Shown here: piece after piece, positions 22,069 through 31,977 of the stretch
Position numbering within the stretch: position 1 is the first letter of the stretch
Layout of the letters: every line of letters begins with the position of its first letter
NCBI GenBank assembly: GCA_030411725.1
Contig: MU839835.1
Coordinates: 868,001-932,000 of the forward strand
Direction of reading: 5' to 3'
Source of the DNA: Echria macrotheca
Lineage: Eukaryota; Ascomycota; Sordariomycetes; Sordariales; Schizotheciaceae
DNA: 64,000 nucleotides
Position numbers and translations under genes: made by a program
The notes under the pieces: generated by a model
Seen by the model: only the letters and a program-made list of their open reading frames with translations
Told to the model about the DNA's origin: nothing
Databases searched by the model: none

Positions 22069-25000
22069 TCATATCGATTCGGGCTCTGCGCACAGAGCCC
22101 CGGAGGTCGAGCTGTCGCTAGAGCCCTCCCCCGCCGTCCGTGGTCGGTCCCTCACCAAGGAGTCCTTCTCTTCTTCACTTAGTCGCAGCCTCAGCTTTTC
22201 GTCCAGCATACTAACTAGACGCTCGCTGTATTGATCGAGAAGACCGCTCAGCACGCTCTCGCTGACCGCCTTGCCACGGCTAGAGTCGCCTCGACTGCTT
22301 CGACTTCTGATAGCTCTCTCTCCCAGAGCGGCGGCCGTCAGCCGCAGCTCGGCGTCCAGTTCCGACAAAATGTCGTTGTTAATTGACTCCGTCGATGCCA
22401 GCTTCTTGCGGTACGCCCTAAGCTGCCGACAAGTTTGCTCCGTGGCCATACTCAAGCTCCCGAACCCGTAGCTCCCACGCAGATTGCCGCCGGACTTCTT
22501 CCGAGACGCAATGGAAGACGAGGGCGTCTTGAGAACAGGGAGCGAAGGCCGCCTGAACATCCTCGCCCGGCTCTTCGGACTCTCAGGCGGCGGACTGCCA
22601 GATGGGCTGTTGCCTCCCGACGAGACGCGCCGCGACGGCGTATTCTCCGCAATGGCGCTCGATGGGCTGGTCTGTTTGTCGGATTGGATGGGCGTCCGCG
22701 TCGCGGCTGTAGAGAGCTGAAATTTGGATGGCCGCCGCTGAACCGGCCGGGGAGGCGATCGGCGCCCGTGGTTCGACACCGGCCGCTGAAATTCGGCTAG
22801 TTCCGCTTTGGACAGAACTCTTCTCAGCGGCGGTCGATTAAAATTCAGCGTGATGGATTTTTCCGGCGACGGGTCACGAGCCCTCGCGTTTGCCACAGGA
22901 TCCTGTAGCTCCAACGCCCAAATCATAATCGTACCGTCCTCTCCTATACTGACAACTCGCCTCCCCATCTCGTCGCCCTCCATCATGGTGACGCCGTTGA
23001 TGGCTTCGGTGTGACCCCATTCACGGTCCATAAAGAGGCCGGACTGGGCGTCGTAAATCCTTACGGACTTGTCCGTGTTGGAAAGCCCCAGAAGAAAAGA
23101 AAATTCGGAGCCAAACTGGCCATACATTAAAGATTCGAGAATTACCGCATCCAGACCGCTCTCGTCGTTGCACTTGAACGAGCTGAGAAGTCGGCCGCTG
23201 GCACAGTCAAACTGGCAGATCGAGCGGTCGAGGAGAGACACAAACACCGACTTTCCATCGGGTGTCATGACCATGGACGATGGCGACGCCCTCAGCGATA
23301 TGACCCGCGAGGGAATGGCCGCCATGGCGTCGGGCTCACCCTCTTTCGTCGCCAAGTCGTGCACCTGCAGGGTCCGGTCGAGCGAACACGTCAAGATCTT
23401 GTCGTCAGACGGTATGATGATCTGGACGACCTTGGCGTTGAACTCGAGCGTCTGGAAATGCTCAAACGACCCCGTGGACGACTTGTGGAAGAGCTGTACC
23501 GTACGGTCCCTGCCGCAAGACGCCAGGAGTGTCTTCGTCTTGCTCTCATAGAGCGTGATATCCTGACAGTCTGAAGCGTGTGCTTTTGTTTCGAGCACAC
23601 ACTGTTTCGTGGTGACATCGATTACTCGAAGCATTCCCAGCCTATCCCCCGCAACCAAGAGACTTGCATCTTTCGTGGCTCTCACCACTACTACCTGGTT
23701 GATAGGGTCCAACTCGTTTATCGTTTCGGCCTGCTCGATCGGAATTTCGAATGACGATCGGATCATTCCGTCGATATTCCAGACGTGGACCTTGCCGCCG
23801 CCGGACCACGTCAGGAAATCTGCACCAAGAGCGTTTTTCCCCTCCAGCCGTTGGATACCCACAATCGTGTCACCGGGGCCGGGGATCGCAATGTGTTTTT
23901 TGTCGCTGTTGGGGCTGACGGGGACGTGATCGGGGCTCCATATATCGATCGAGCGCTTCGTGTCGATGGTCACGAGATTTTCCGCGAGGAAGCCCATGGC
24001 GAGCAGACCATCCGCCGTTGGGGAGGTGTGAATCGTCGGGTCCGGTGTAAAATTCAAGATGCCATCCAGGCCAAGGACGGCAAACTGACCCTCCTTACCG
24101 CCGACATAGATCTGGTCGTTCCTGCTCGAGACGCAGTTGATGGAGAACCCAATGTCGACAACCTTGGCCAGCTTCATCTGCTTGCAGGAATCGTCTAAAA
24201 GGCATATGCTACCCGTCTCAGAGCAGATAATGGCTTTCTCGTCGCTTATAGCCAGACCACAACTGAATGTCGCGTCTAACATGGGCCCGAGAAGAATATT
24301 TCTCCCCGGAAGAGTCCTCTGGCTCGTCTGTGGAGCTGGAAAAGATCCATCCCCAGCAAACTTTTGCTTGGTCGGCGAAATGGACGTACTCTCATCAATC
24401 CTCCACACCTTGGCATGGCGAACGCCTAGTGTGATCAAGTTGTTTCCCATCCACATCATTCCCTTCACAAACGAAGTACACCGGTTTTGCTGAAAAAGCT
24501 TGGCGGCGCCGGTCTTGGGATCAATCTTCCACATGAAAAGAAAGCCGTCGTTTGCCGTCCCTAGTGATGCCAAATACTTGGTGTCGGGCGACCAGGCCAC
24601 GGCTTTCACCCCAAAGGTATGCTCGCTGATCGATACGAGGGGGATGTCCGACGAGCTCTCCTGGAGACTAAATATGAGCACCCGGGGGGCATAACCCGTC
24701 TCGCCGACTGCGAGGTATCGTCCGTCTCGGCTCAGGGCGAGGCATGTTGCAGCCTTGATCCGTTCGCGGCTTGTCCACGTCTTAGATGTCGGCGAGTCTG
24801 CCCAGTCCACCACCCCGTAGAGCGAGTCTCTAGGGGACGCCGCAGCACGGTTCCTACTGTCGTTTGCCTTGGGCGTGGAATTGGGTGTTGATGAAGTATG
24901 CGTTACGGGTGAAACGGCATAGACTGGGACGGCGGACGGCCTGGCTCGGTAGAAGCGCTGCGAGTAGTGCTCGCCCAAGACGTCAACCACGACGACTGCG

Positions 25001-25197
25001 CCGCCGGCAATGTGGGCGAAGCACGAGTGGACCGAGTCGAAGCCGGTGGGAGAGCCGCACGTAGTGCCCACCACTCTTGTCAGCGAGAGGCAGGTGTCGT
25101 AGACGATGCGGGATCGGATGGGCGAGCGAGACGGCCGCGAGAGAAATGGGGAGTTGGACGGGGTGAGCTTAAGTCGGTTCGAGGGAGTGGATGCCAT
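22069..25197 (-). CDS. Large WD40 repeat protein, MAPKBP1/WDR62 family
   Basis: An intronless frame of 1042 residues. The first two thirds form tandem WD40 repeats, expected to be two beta-propellers. Recognisable units include DGRYLAVGETGYAPRVLIF, SPDTKYLASLGTANDGFLFMW, ITLGVRHAKVWRI, TLLASCGRDRTVQLFHKS and KILTCSLDRTLQVHDL. The arrangement and the ATCLALS...GYAPRVLIF pattern match MAPKBP1/WDR62-type proteins, which in animals act in JNK scaffolding and at spindle poles. The fungal role is not established. The C-terminal third is Ser/Arg/Pro-rich and probably disordered, then a short Leu-rich helix (about 960-1010) could form a coiled coil (SVLSGLLDQYSERLVSMLDE). The start is the first ATG. 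Confidence 0.82.
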   Translation of the reverse strand: MASTPSNRLKLTPSNSPFLSRPSRSPIRSRIVYDTCLSLTRVVGTTCGSPTGFDSVHSCFAHIAGGAVVVVDVLGEHYSQRFYRARPSAVPVYAVSPVTHTSSTPNSTPKANDSRNRAAASPRDSLYGVVDWADSPTSKTWTSRERIKAATCLALSRDGRYLAVGETGYAPRVLIFSLQESSSDIPLVSISEHTFGVKAVAWSPDTKYLASLGTANDGFLFMWKIDPKTGAAKLFQQNRCTSFVKGMMWMGNNLITLGVRHAKVWRIDESTSISPTKQKFAGDGSFPAPQTSQRTLPGRNILLGPMLDATFSCGLAISDEKAIICSETGSICLLDDSCKQMKLAKVVDIGFSINCVSSRNDQIYVGGKEGQFAVLGLDGILNFTPDPTIHTSPTADGLLAMGFLAENLVTIDTKRSIDIWSPDHVPVSPNSDKKHIAIPGPGDTIVGIQRLEGKNALGADFLTWSGGGKVHVWNIDGMIRSSFEIPIEQAETINELDPINQVVVVRATKDASLLVAGDRLGMLRVIDVTTKQCVLETKAHASDCQDITLYESKTKTLLASCGRDRTVQLFHKSSTGSFEHFQTLEFNAKVVQIIIPSDDKILTCSLDRTLQVHDLATKEGEPDAMAAIPSRVISLRASPSSMVMTPDGKSVFVSLLDRSICQFDCASGRLLSSFKCNDESGLDAVILESLMYGQFGSEFSFLLGLSNTDKSVRIYDAQSGLFMDREWGHTEAINGVTMMEGDEMGRRVVSIGEDGTIMIWALELQDPVANARARDPSPEKSITLNFNRPPLRRVLSKAELAEFQRPVSNHGRRSPPRPVQRRPSKFQLSTAATRTPIQSDKQTSPSSAIAENTPSRRVSSGGNSPSGSPPPESPKSRARMFRRPSLPVLKTPSSSIASRKKSGGNLRGSYGFGSLSMATEQTCRQLRAYRKKLASTESINNDILSELDAELRLTAAALGERAIRSRSSRGDSSRGKAVSESVLSGLLDQYSERLVSMLDEKLRLRLSEEEKDSLVRDRPRTAGEGSSDSSTSGALCAEPESI

Positions 25198-26439
25198 TTC
25201 TCCTAATAGCCATTGGCCGGTGAGAAGACAGCGGAAAGATAATCGGGATGGTCTAGAAGTGGCGTCGGGACATGGGCAGCGACTCTGTCAAAGAATACTG
25301 TCGCAGGGGCGGCGGGGACAAGGAAAGCACGAAGCAGAGTGGTGAATAAAGGCGGTGTGTGCGATGCAAATGCAGAGAGACGCTTGCAAGGTTGATTCCG
25401 AAAGGGCTCTTCTTTTTGTAAGGAACGATGGAGGGAAAAAAAACAGTGACGGAATCCGTGGAGTGAACGCTGGAGCCAAAAAACGGGTTTGTGTCAGTAT
25501 TTCGACTAGGCTTGGGCAACTCGGTCAGAATGATGCAAACGCCAAAGCTCTTACAGTGACGGTGAAAGCGCACGGCGAGACAAGTCAATTGTCCCGGGAT
25601 GGCGATCGGTTAGGTCCACGGACTGTCGCGGGACATTTGGCGGACGACATGGACGGTGGGTGTCGGTTGTTGGAGAGAGAGGATGGGGGAAGAGAAATGG
25701 CAGTTTTTGGTGGCTCTCTGGTCCTCGATATCCTGGTGCAACCGTGCAAGCCCGCACACCAACAAGGCCGGGGAAGCTTGGGCAAAGTTGGGTCCCGTAA
25801 ACAAGGGTCGGCTGGTTGACCGGGGAAGGCCAGGAGGTGGCCCGTGCTGCGCCCCGAAGCGGAAGACAAGGCCTGGTCTGTGCCTGGACTTGCCCGTTCG
25901 GGGAAATGCCGTCAGCTTCTCGCCAATCACCATGCAGCCAATGTCTCTTCTGCCGCTGTCTTTTGGCAGCCGATTTTGTTTATCTTAACATCACTCCATC
26001 TGTTCTGTATCTCCAGAAAAGAAATGAAAAAAGAGACAATACACTCAGCCTTCCATCCCATCACACCTAGGTAGCTCGCCTGATAATCTCTCGCGGTTGT
26101 GATCCGAACCCCCACGATGTCATCAGTGGTTGCCGTTTGTGACTTGACAGGGCTGATGCATTAGCTCGGCCCAGGCTTGCATCTGGGAGATGAGCGAATC
26201 CCTGTTGGCTGTCGGGGCTGGAGTGTGTCCGAGTTTGGGTCAGCGGCACACAACGCGTCAGATTCAATGCAGAGAAACAGACCGCGCTTTGAGATTCGGG
26301 CTGATAAGTGCTTGCATTGGACGACAAGCGCGATGCCGGTACAAGATGAATGCCATGCAAGATCTACCGTAGGCCAAATGCTCCTTGTTCATACACCTAT
26401 ATCCTACACCTTAACAACATCTTACACCCAGACGTCCTC
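25198..26439. other. WD40-gene promoter and RRG9 3' flank
   Basis: About 1.2 kb with overlapping open frames on both strands and no family similarity, none of which I accept. The left side should hold the promoter and 5' UTR of the WD40 gene. Confidence 0.45.
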
Positions 26440-27402
26440 TCACATGAGGTTCTGAGAGAGTAGAGAATGCGCCCTCGCGCGCGCCTCCTGATCCTTCTGC
26501 GACCTGACCTTCTTCCGCTCGTTCCAGAAGGGATCCCGCGTCACACCGGCCTCGCGCCACTTCCTCGGCGGCTTGATGCCCATCTCGGCCCAGCGAGCAT
26601 ACACGCTCTTGCCCCGGTTGAACCACCTCTCCTGCCGCTTGATTTCCTCGTCCGGGTTGGGCGTCCACCTGCTCTTCAGGATCCTCCGGATCGCCTCGGC
26701 CGACACCTCAAACTTTTGCGCCAGCACCTCGGTCGTGTACTCGTTGGGGAACTCGGCGTGCAGCGCGCGGATGCCGGCCAGCGCGTCGGGCGACAGCTTC
26801 TTGCGCGGCTTCCACCCCTCGGGGAACTTTTCCTTCAGGGCCGCCTTCTGGATCTTCCAGCTCTCCACGTCGCGGCCAAGAGCCCGTTCCTCCGTGAGCC
26901 TTTCAATCAAGGACGGCCGTTTCTTGGTCGTGTGGTCGGCTGGTTTTGCCGCCTCTGCTGTGCTAGATGAGCCATTGTGGCTCTCCTTTTTCTCCCTCCA
27001 ACGTCCCTTCTTCTTGGCCGTCGCATCCTCCTTGGTTTCTTTCCTCGGGCGACCCCTTGCGCGGGGCTTCTTGGGTGCAGACCAGGCTGCTATGTCGGCG
27101 CCGCTGATGCTATCAGCGTCTTCCGAGGTCGCTTCTGCATCGGCAACCGGCTCGTCCCGGCCGTGTTCCGCTTGTTCGCTGATTATTGCCTGCGGTGCTG
27201 AGCCGTCATGCCTGACGTTCGTCGTATGCAGCGATCTGTAGGCTGGGCTGGTGAGCGCTGAGGCGTTCCGAGGCAGTCTGGCGAGATGCCCAAGGGGGAT
27301 CTGGTATCGCGCAAAGCGGCCCGATGCGGCAACAGGTAATTGCCCATGTGCGATGTTTCGTAAGAATATCCCAAGGGCCGCCGTCCGGCAAGAGCAACTC
27401 AT
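26440..27402 (-). CDS. RRG9: Rrg9, mitochondrial protein required for respiratory growth (neugrin-like)
   Basis: Yeast Rrg9 is needed to keep mitochondrial DNA. It belongs to the neugrin family, which in animals supports mitochondrial rRNA. The frame is intronless, 320 residues from ATG 27402. The N-terminus (MSCSCRTAALGIFLRN, Arg-containing, no acidic residues for about 40 positions) looks like a mitochondrial presequence. The middle is Lys/Arg/Glu-rich with an AT-hook-like RARGRPRKET. The C-terminal conserved domain reads EKFPEGWKPRKKLSPDA, then a helix-turn-helix-like block EVLAQKFEVSAEAIRRILKS and PNPDEEIKRQERWFNRGK. The same frame is open 47 codons further upstream to ATG 27543, but that segment is not conserved-looking and would bury the presequence. 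Confidence 0.88.
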   Translation of the reverse strand: MSCSCRTAALGIFLRNIAHGQLPVAASGRFARYQIPLGHLARLPRNASALTSPAYRSLHTTNVRHDGSAPQAIISEQAEHGRDEPVADAEATSEDADSISGADIAAWSAPKKPRARGRPRKETKEDATAKKKGRWREKKESHNGSSSTAEAAKPADHTTKKRPSLIERLTEERALGRDVESWKIQKAALKEKFPEGWKPRKKLSPDALAGIRALHAEFPNEYTTEVLAQKFEVSAEAIRRILKSRWTPNPDEEIKRQERWFNRGKSVYARWAEMGIKPPRKWREAGVTRDPFWNERKKVRSQKDQEARARAHSLLSQNLM

Positions 27403-28222
27403 CTTGGCTGCCTTGCAATGTCGGTGAACCAAAATGTGGAAAAGTGAGCCGAGTTGTCGGGCCGGATCGAAAATTTCAAAAAGTTCCAGGTCGAGTCGCA
27501 TCGTTAGCGTGACGAAATGCGGCGGGACCCACTCACGAAACATGTGGGCACGTGACTGCGCGTTTGGCAGACGTCAAGCTGCGATTTGGACGTCGTCTTG
27601 ACTCTCGAATCCTCGATTAAACAGCGAGGTGTCTGTCAAATGATCCAGAATTGATATCTCATAGCGAACGCCATATCGTTCGTTTGATGAAAACATATAA
27701 TCGTCCAACTTGTTGTAGAAATATCAGCGAAGCGTTTAGCAATGCCAACGTGACGGATATGCTGTAATTGTTGGCAATCGCCCTCGGACGACCTTCCGTA
27801 CCGCACCGGTTTTTGTATAGTGTTAATGACCCCGAGTCGCAAATCTCTTTGCTTCACCTGTTCGCATATACCGGGTTCATGTCCTCCGCCGAATAAGAAG
27901 CCTCATCGTGGCCGGTTGAGAACCTCCGAGTGAACGGTGGCGAACACCCAATCATAGACGTCAGAACCGCGCGAAGGAACCTCGGCTTCGGCTCTGCACC
28001 TGTCACGGTGGTCATCAACTAGTGTACTCCCCGTCCACCCCAAGTAGTGGACTTGATGCCAATATGCATAACCCGTACCCGGGTTCTACTCATTCCCACC
28101 CCGCGTCTTGGCCGATTTTAGCTTACTCCGACATCGAGCTGCCAAGGACCCACCTAGACTCTATACTTCCATCCCGCGTTGTCCTCCAGACATGACCATC
28201 CTCACTCCATTTCCCCCCAGCT
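27403..28222. other. Divergent promoter, RRG9 / DUF2236 oxygenase
   Basis: No gene is supported. The sequence just before 28223 (TTCCCCCCAG) could be the acceptor of a 5' UTR intron of the oxygenase gene. Confidence 0.45.
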
Positions 28223-29656
28223 ATGGCCTCGCACAAGATAGGCGATCGGATCCGGGCCTGGGGCTACGACTTCACCTGGACAGCCGAGCACATGAGCCCC
28301 GAACAGCTGCACCCCCTAAAATACTCGTATGACGTCCTAGCCGCCGACTGCCTCGACCGGTTCGACGAGCTGGTCCCGTCGCTCCCCCTGAGATCTCGGA
28401 GCAAGCCAAAAACCGGCAGCAGCAGCACAGAACCTGCTGTCCAGCCGGGGACCGAGAGCCCGGAGACCACCTCCTGTCCCCACCCCGACTTTTACGACCT
28501 CCTCCAGAAGCACGCGCCCCACGATAAGACTCTGCGCCGGCTTCTAGACGAGGTCAACACGGTCCCGCCCTGGGTCGACTGGGCCCAGATCGAGCGCGGC
28601 CAAAAGGTCTTCTACCGCTACGCCGGCCCGTCCATCGTCTCGCTGACCTTCCACTCCCTCCTCGGCGGCATGGGCGCCCGGCGCGTCGTCGAGACCCTCA
28701 CGCGCACAGGCGGCTTCGGCATCAAAGTCGCCCGGCGGCGGCTCCTCGAGACGTTCCAGCACGTGCTCGACGTGTCCGAGTCCCTCGACGCCATCAAGCC
28801 GGGCGGGCGCGGATTCGCCTCGACCCTCCGCGTGCGCTTCCTCCACGCGTCGGTGCAGCGGCGCATCCTCCGGCTCGCCGCGCGGGACCCGTCCTACTAC
28901 GACGTCTCATCGCTCGGCATCCCCATCTCGGACCTCGACGCCGTCAGCACGGCGCTCGCCTTCTCGGCCTCGACCATCTGGGTCGGCTTCCCCCGCCAGG
29001 GCATCCATCTCCGTCCCTCCGAAGTGGCCGATTACCTCGCGCTCTGGCGCTACGTCGCCTACCTCCTCGGCACGCCCGATTCTTTTCTGTCTAGTCCGTC
29101 GCTCGCGAAAGCCGCGATGGAATCTATCGTGCTCGCCGAGGTGGATCCGACGACAACTTCGCAGATACTCGCGAACAATATCATTACCGCGCTCGCGGAC
29201 AAACCGCCTACCTATGCGTCGGCTGATTTTCTGAGGGCCGAGGCCCGCTGGCTTAACGGGTCTGATCTCGCCGACCGGCTTGCTGTGCCCCGGCCGCCGG
29301 TGTATTACACGCTTCTCGTGGCGGGGCAGTGTCTCTTCTTCATGGTCCTGTGCTATGTCCGTCGTGCCGTGACGAGCTGGGATGAGCGCGGGATTGCGCG
29401 GCTGAGGAGGATATTACGGGATGTGACGCTCGACCAGATGGGCGGGAAGGAGGCGATGCATGCTTTCCGGTATCTACCTGAGCTGGGGAAGTTGACTACC
29501 TCTGTGGAGGAGAAAGACACAGATGACAAGACATTCTCGGGGCCGTTTAGTAGACAGGGCGTTGAGAGGCGGAATTTGGTCTCTGTGCTTGTTGGTCTTG
29601 TCGGCGTGGGCTTGGCGACGTGGCTGTGCGGTCGACTTGTCACCGCCGTCGTGTAG
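28223..29656 (+). CDS. DUF2236 protein, ER-bound oxygenase MpaB / rubber-oxygenase-like
   Basis: An intronless frame of 477 residues. It carries the DUF2236 domain shared by latex-clearing protein and by the fungal MpaB oxygenases, haem-dependent enzymes that cleave carbon-carbon double bonds of isoprenoid chains. Family marks are RYAGPSIVSLTFHSLLGGMGA, ETLTRTGGFG and LRVRFLHASVQRRIL, whose histidine (near residue 212) is the candidate haem ligand region. Two hydrophobic stretches near the C-terminus, about 378-395 (LLVAGQCLFFMVLCYV) and 452-475, suggest a membrane anchor. No terpenoid or polyketide gene lies beside it, so a role in a local biosynthetic cluster is not supported; substrate unknown. 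Base composition matches the GC-rich neighbours. Confidence 0.82.
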   Translation: MASHKIGDRIRAWGYDFTWTAEHMSPEQLHPLKYSYDVLAADCLDRFDELVPSLPLRSRSKPKTGSSSTEPAVQPGTESPETTSCPHPDFYDLLQKHAPHDKTLRRLLDEVNTVPPWVDWAQIERGQKVFYRYAGPSIVSLTFHSLLGGMGARRVVETLTRTGGFGIKVARRRLLETFQHVLDVSESLDAIKPGGRGFASTLRVRFLHASVQRRILRLAARDPSYYDVSSLGIPISDLDAVSTALAFSASTIWVGFPRQGIHLRPSEVADYLALWRYVAYLLGTPDSFLSSPSLAKAAMESIVLAEVDPTTTSQILANNIITALADKPPTYASADFLRAEARWLNGSDLADRLAVPRPPVYYTLLVAGQCLFFMVLCYVRRAVTSWDERGIARLRRILRDVTLDQMGGKEAMHAFRYLPELGKLTTSVEEKDTDDKTFSGPFSRQGVERRNLVSVLVGLVGVGLATWLCGRLVTAVV

Positions 29657-30370
29657 TAGTAATGCGTCGTGTGTGTTCCGGATGTAGGAGTAGATCGAGT
29701 GACGTGGGGCCGATCCCAGAGCAGATCTGATGCGGCTCGGCGCCGGGACGGGAATTGGGACTGGACTGTCTGAAACATGGGACAGGTCGTCGGGGGTTGA
29801 AACATGGGACGGCTTGGGACTGATGAGGGTTCGTTCCGTGTAACACCACTTCATCTCGGGTCGGGTAAACCTGCAGGTTTTAGGTTATGGAGTATGGGGT
29901 ATCTGGTGAACCAGTGTATATGCTTTTTCGGGTTGGGATGCTACGTACTTTCCTACAGGAAGATGTTCTGTTTGGGAACACCGTCAGCCTCATCGACTGC
30001 ATTTGATGCATTCTAGGATCGAGGAGCGAATTCACAATTTTGTCACCATCTGGAGGGAGATTTTACATAATTTATACTTTTTGATCAGGAGCAAACCGGT
30101 AAGTTATATCTCCTGCTGACGCCGTCTGGAAGGTACCTAGGTAGCCCCAGACGCGATAATCTACATCTAAGAGCTCTATTCCGAGAGTTCAGAAGCGATG
30201 CAGTCCAATGCATGCCGAATGCAGCCCAATTCCCACCCCCTAGTAAAATACCAGTACTCATGCACTACTCTTTAACCCTTTGGCGCCCAAAACAAAATCA
30301 CCTGACCCCAACGCCGGCCAACCAACCCACAAGGAAAGTATTAGAGGAATGGATACAGCGAAGAAAAGGT
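29657..30370. other. Convergent 3' flanks of DUF2236 gene and RCN1
   Basis: No gene recognised. An AT-richer patch lies around 30040-30110. Confidence 0.5.
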
Positions 30371-31207
30371 TTAGTGCTCCATGATCTCGACCGGCGGCCG
30401 GGCGGTATGTGCCATGATCGTCTTGCCCTCCAGCGGCGTGATCGGCGACAGCATCGGCGCCGGGCTCATCTCGTCCGGTTCGTCCGTCATGTCATCGACC
30501 GTAACACACGGCAGGTCTGGGCTGTTACCCAGCTCGGGCTGCGGCTGGAAGAGGAGCGTCGAGCTGCGGCTGCGCGTGCGGCGGCCCATACCTCCGTCCG
30601 CCTCAGGCAGCGCCTTGCTGCTATCATCAACCGGCGAGATCGGCGAGATGGCGGCGTCGCCCACGACATAATTGTGGTGGTGTCGCAGCTTGGCCAGCGC
30701 CTCAGCCAGGTCGTCGGCGTGCACCATCTTATTGGGCGCGTCCTCCATGCGCACTTCCCAGTCGTGCGGCGGGCTCGGCGGCGGGCTGATGAAGAACAGC
30801 TTGCCGGCGTCGGGCAGGTTGAGGTGCTTGTCGCGCACCTCGATGTCAGTGTAGTTGCCAAAGTAGACGCGGCACTGGCTCCCCATGATCTGCTCGTTGT
30901 CCCACACGTTGCGCACGGCAGCGGCCGCCTTCTCGTCGGCGAACGACATGATCAGGCGCTTCAGCGACTTCAGCGGGGACCATGTGTGTACCGGCGCCGT
31001 CAGCTCGACCAGCTCGCGGATCTTTTGCTGGTTGTCAGGCAGGAAGATGTCGGGCGACTGCAGATTCGTAAAGATGAGCGTGTTTGTTGGTGTCGGTGGC
31101 TGCGCGATCGGTGGGATGGCCGAGAGGTCCAACGTCAGCGACGACTTCTTGGATGAGCGCCCGCTGGATGACCGCGATAGCGGGGTTGATGTCGTTTCTG
31201 ACTCCAT
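30371..31207 (-). CDS. RCN1: Calcipressin, regulator of calcineurin
   Basis: Binds and modulates the Ca2+/calmodulin-dependent phosphatase calcineurin. The frame is intronless, 278 residues. The N-terminus is Ser-rich. An RRM-like fold follows (TNTLIFTNLQSPDIF ... LKRLIMSFADEKAAAAVRNVWDN ... QCRVYFGNYTDI). The diagnostic calcipressin signature FFISPPPSPPHDWEVRMEDAPN is present (about residues 142-163), whose serines are the known phospho-switch, and the C-terminus has the family motif ARPPVEI. In fungi RCN1 transcription is often driven by the calcineurin target Crz1 as feedback. One candidate site lies upstream at 31969-31977. It has an unusually long upstream gene-free region of about 2.5 kb. 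Confidence 0.93.
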   Translation of the reverse strand: MESETTSTPLSRSSSGRSSKKSSLTLDLSAIPPIAQPPTPTNTLIFTNLQSPDIFLPDNQQKIRELVELTAPVHTWSPLKSLKRLIMSFADEKAAAAVRNVWDNEQIMGSQCRVYFGNYTDIEVRDKHLNLPDAGKLFFISPPPSPPHDWEVRMEDAPNKMVHADDLAEALAKLRHHHNYVVGDAAISPISPVDDSSKALPEADGGMGRRTRSRSSTLLFQPQPELGNSPDLPCVTVDDMTDEPDEMSPAPMLSPITPLEGKTIMAHTARPPVEIMEH

Positions 31208-31968
31208 ATTGTGGGTGTGATGTGTGTTGTAGGTGTGCAGCGAAGAAATGTTGGAGGAAAACTCGACGTTCTCCTGGATTTGTTGGTTGTCGTAGAATAT
31301 TTATTTTGTTCCGTTGCGAGGAAGAAGTGGTGTGCCTGGACGATGATGCAAACGGATGTGGAAGGTGGGCGGGAATATATATGTAAGTTGGACTTGGGCT
31401 CCGGGTGCCAAGGAGGGGCGGCGGCAGGATGCTGCACTGCTGCAATGCAGTGAAACCGAAGGCCGCCTTTGTCGATCACGGGCCTGTTTGAAAAGCCAGA
31501 GTGCTGGGGCCGGGCTGTTCTGTGCAGAGACAACGCCGCCGTCAGGGTGACCCGTTCGGAAGGCTGAGCAGCGTCAACTTCAACACAAGCGAAGTCCAAT
31601 GTCCACTCCTCCTCTGGCTGAGCCTTGGATGCAATCTCTCGCGACCTCGTTTTCCCAGGGTGTTCGCCTCAAATCAAGCGAGAAAGCGGCATTGCTGGCA
31701 GTGACGGGGACTATCTGTTTCTCCGCCCTCTTCCTCTCAGCTGTTCCAGGACGATAAAGTGCGGAATTGTGTCTTGGCGCAAAAGTCTGGGTTTTCTCGT
31801 CGCCACATCACCTTCCCCGTTGATCCCGCTGCACTTTGACTCTGGCAGTTGTCGAAAAACCCGGGGGCGAATCCCAGGCGGGCGGAAAGAGGTGTCCGGG
31901 TGATGCGACCTTCCCTGATTGGCTGTGCCCGTTGGGAAAATTGGCCCCCTCCTGCCAGCACAGCCACA

Positions 31969-31977
31969 CAGCGCACC
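31969..31977 (-). promoter_or_regulatory. Candidate calcineurin-dependent response element (Crz1/CrzA type)
   Basis: On the minus strand the bases read GTGGCTGTG, which fits the CrzA consensus G[T/G]GGC[T/A]G[T/G]G as I remember it. It lies about 760 nt upstream of RCN1. Only one exact match was found. Confidence 0.3.

Noticed and set aside
25253..26455. Several 80-150 codon frames between the WD40 gene and RRG9
   Set aside because: Overlapping on both strands with no similarity; treated as promoter and 3' flank.
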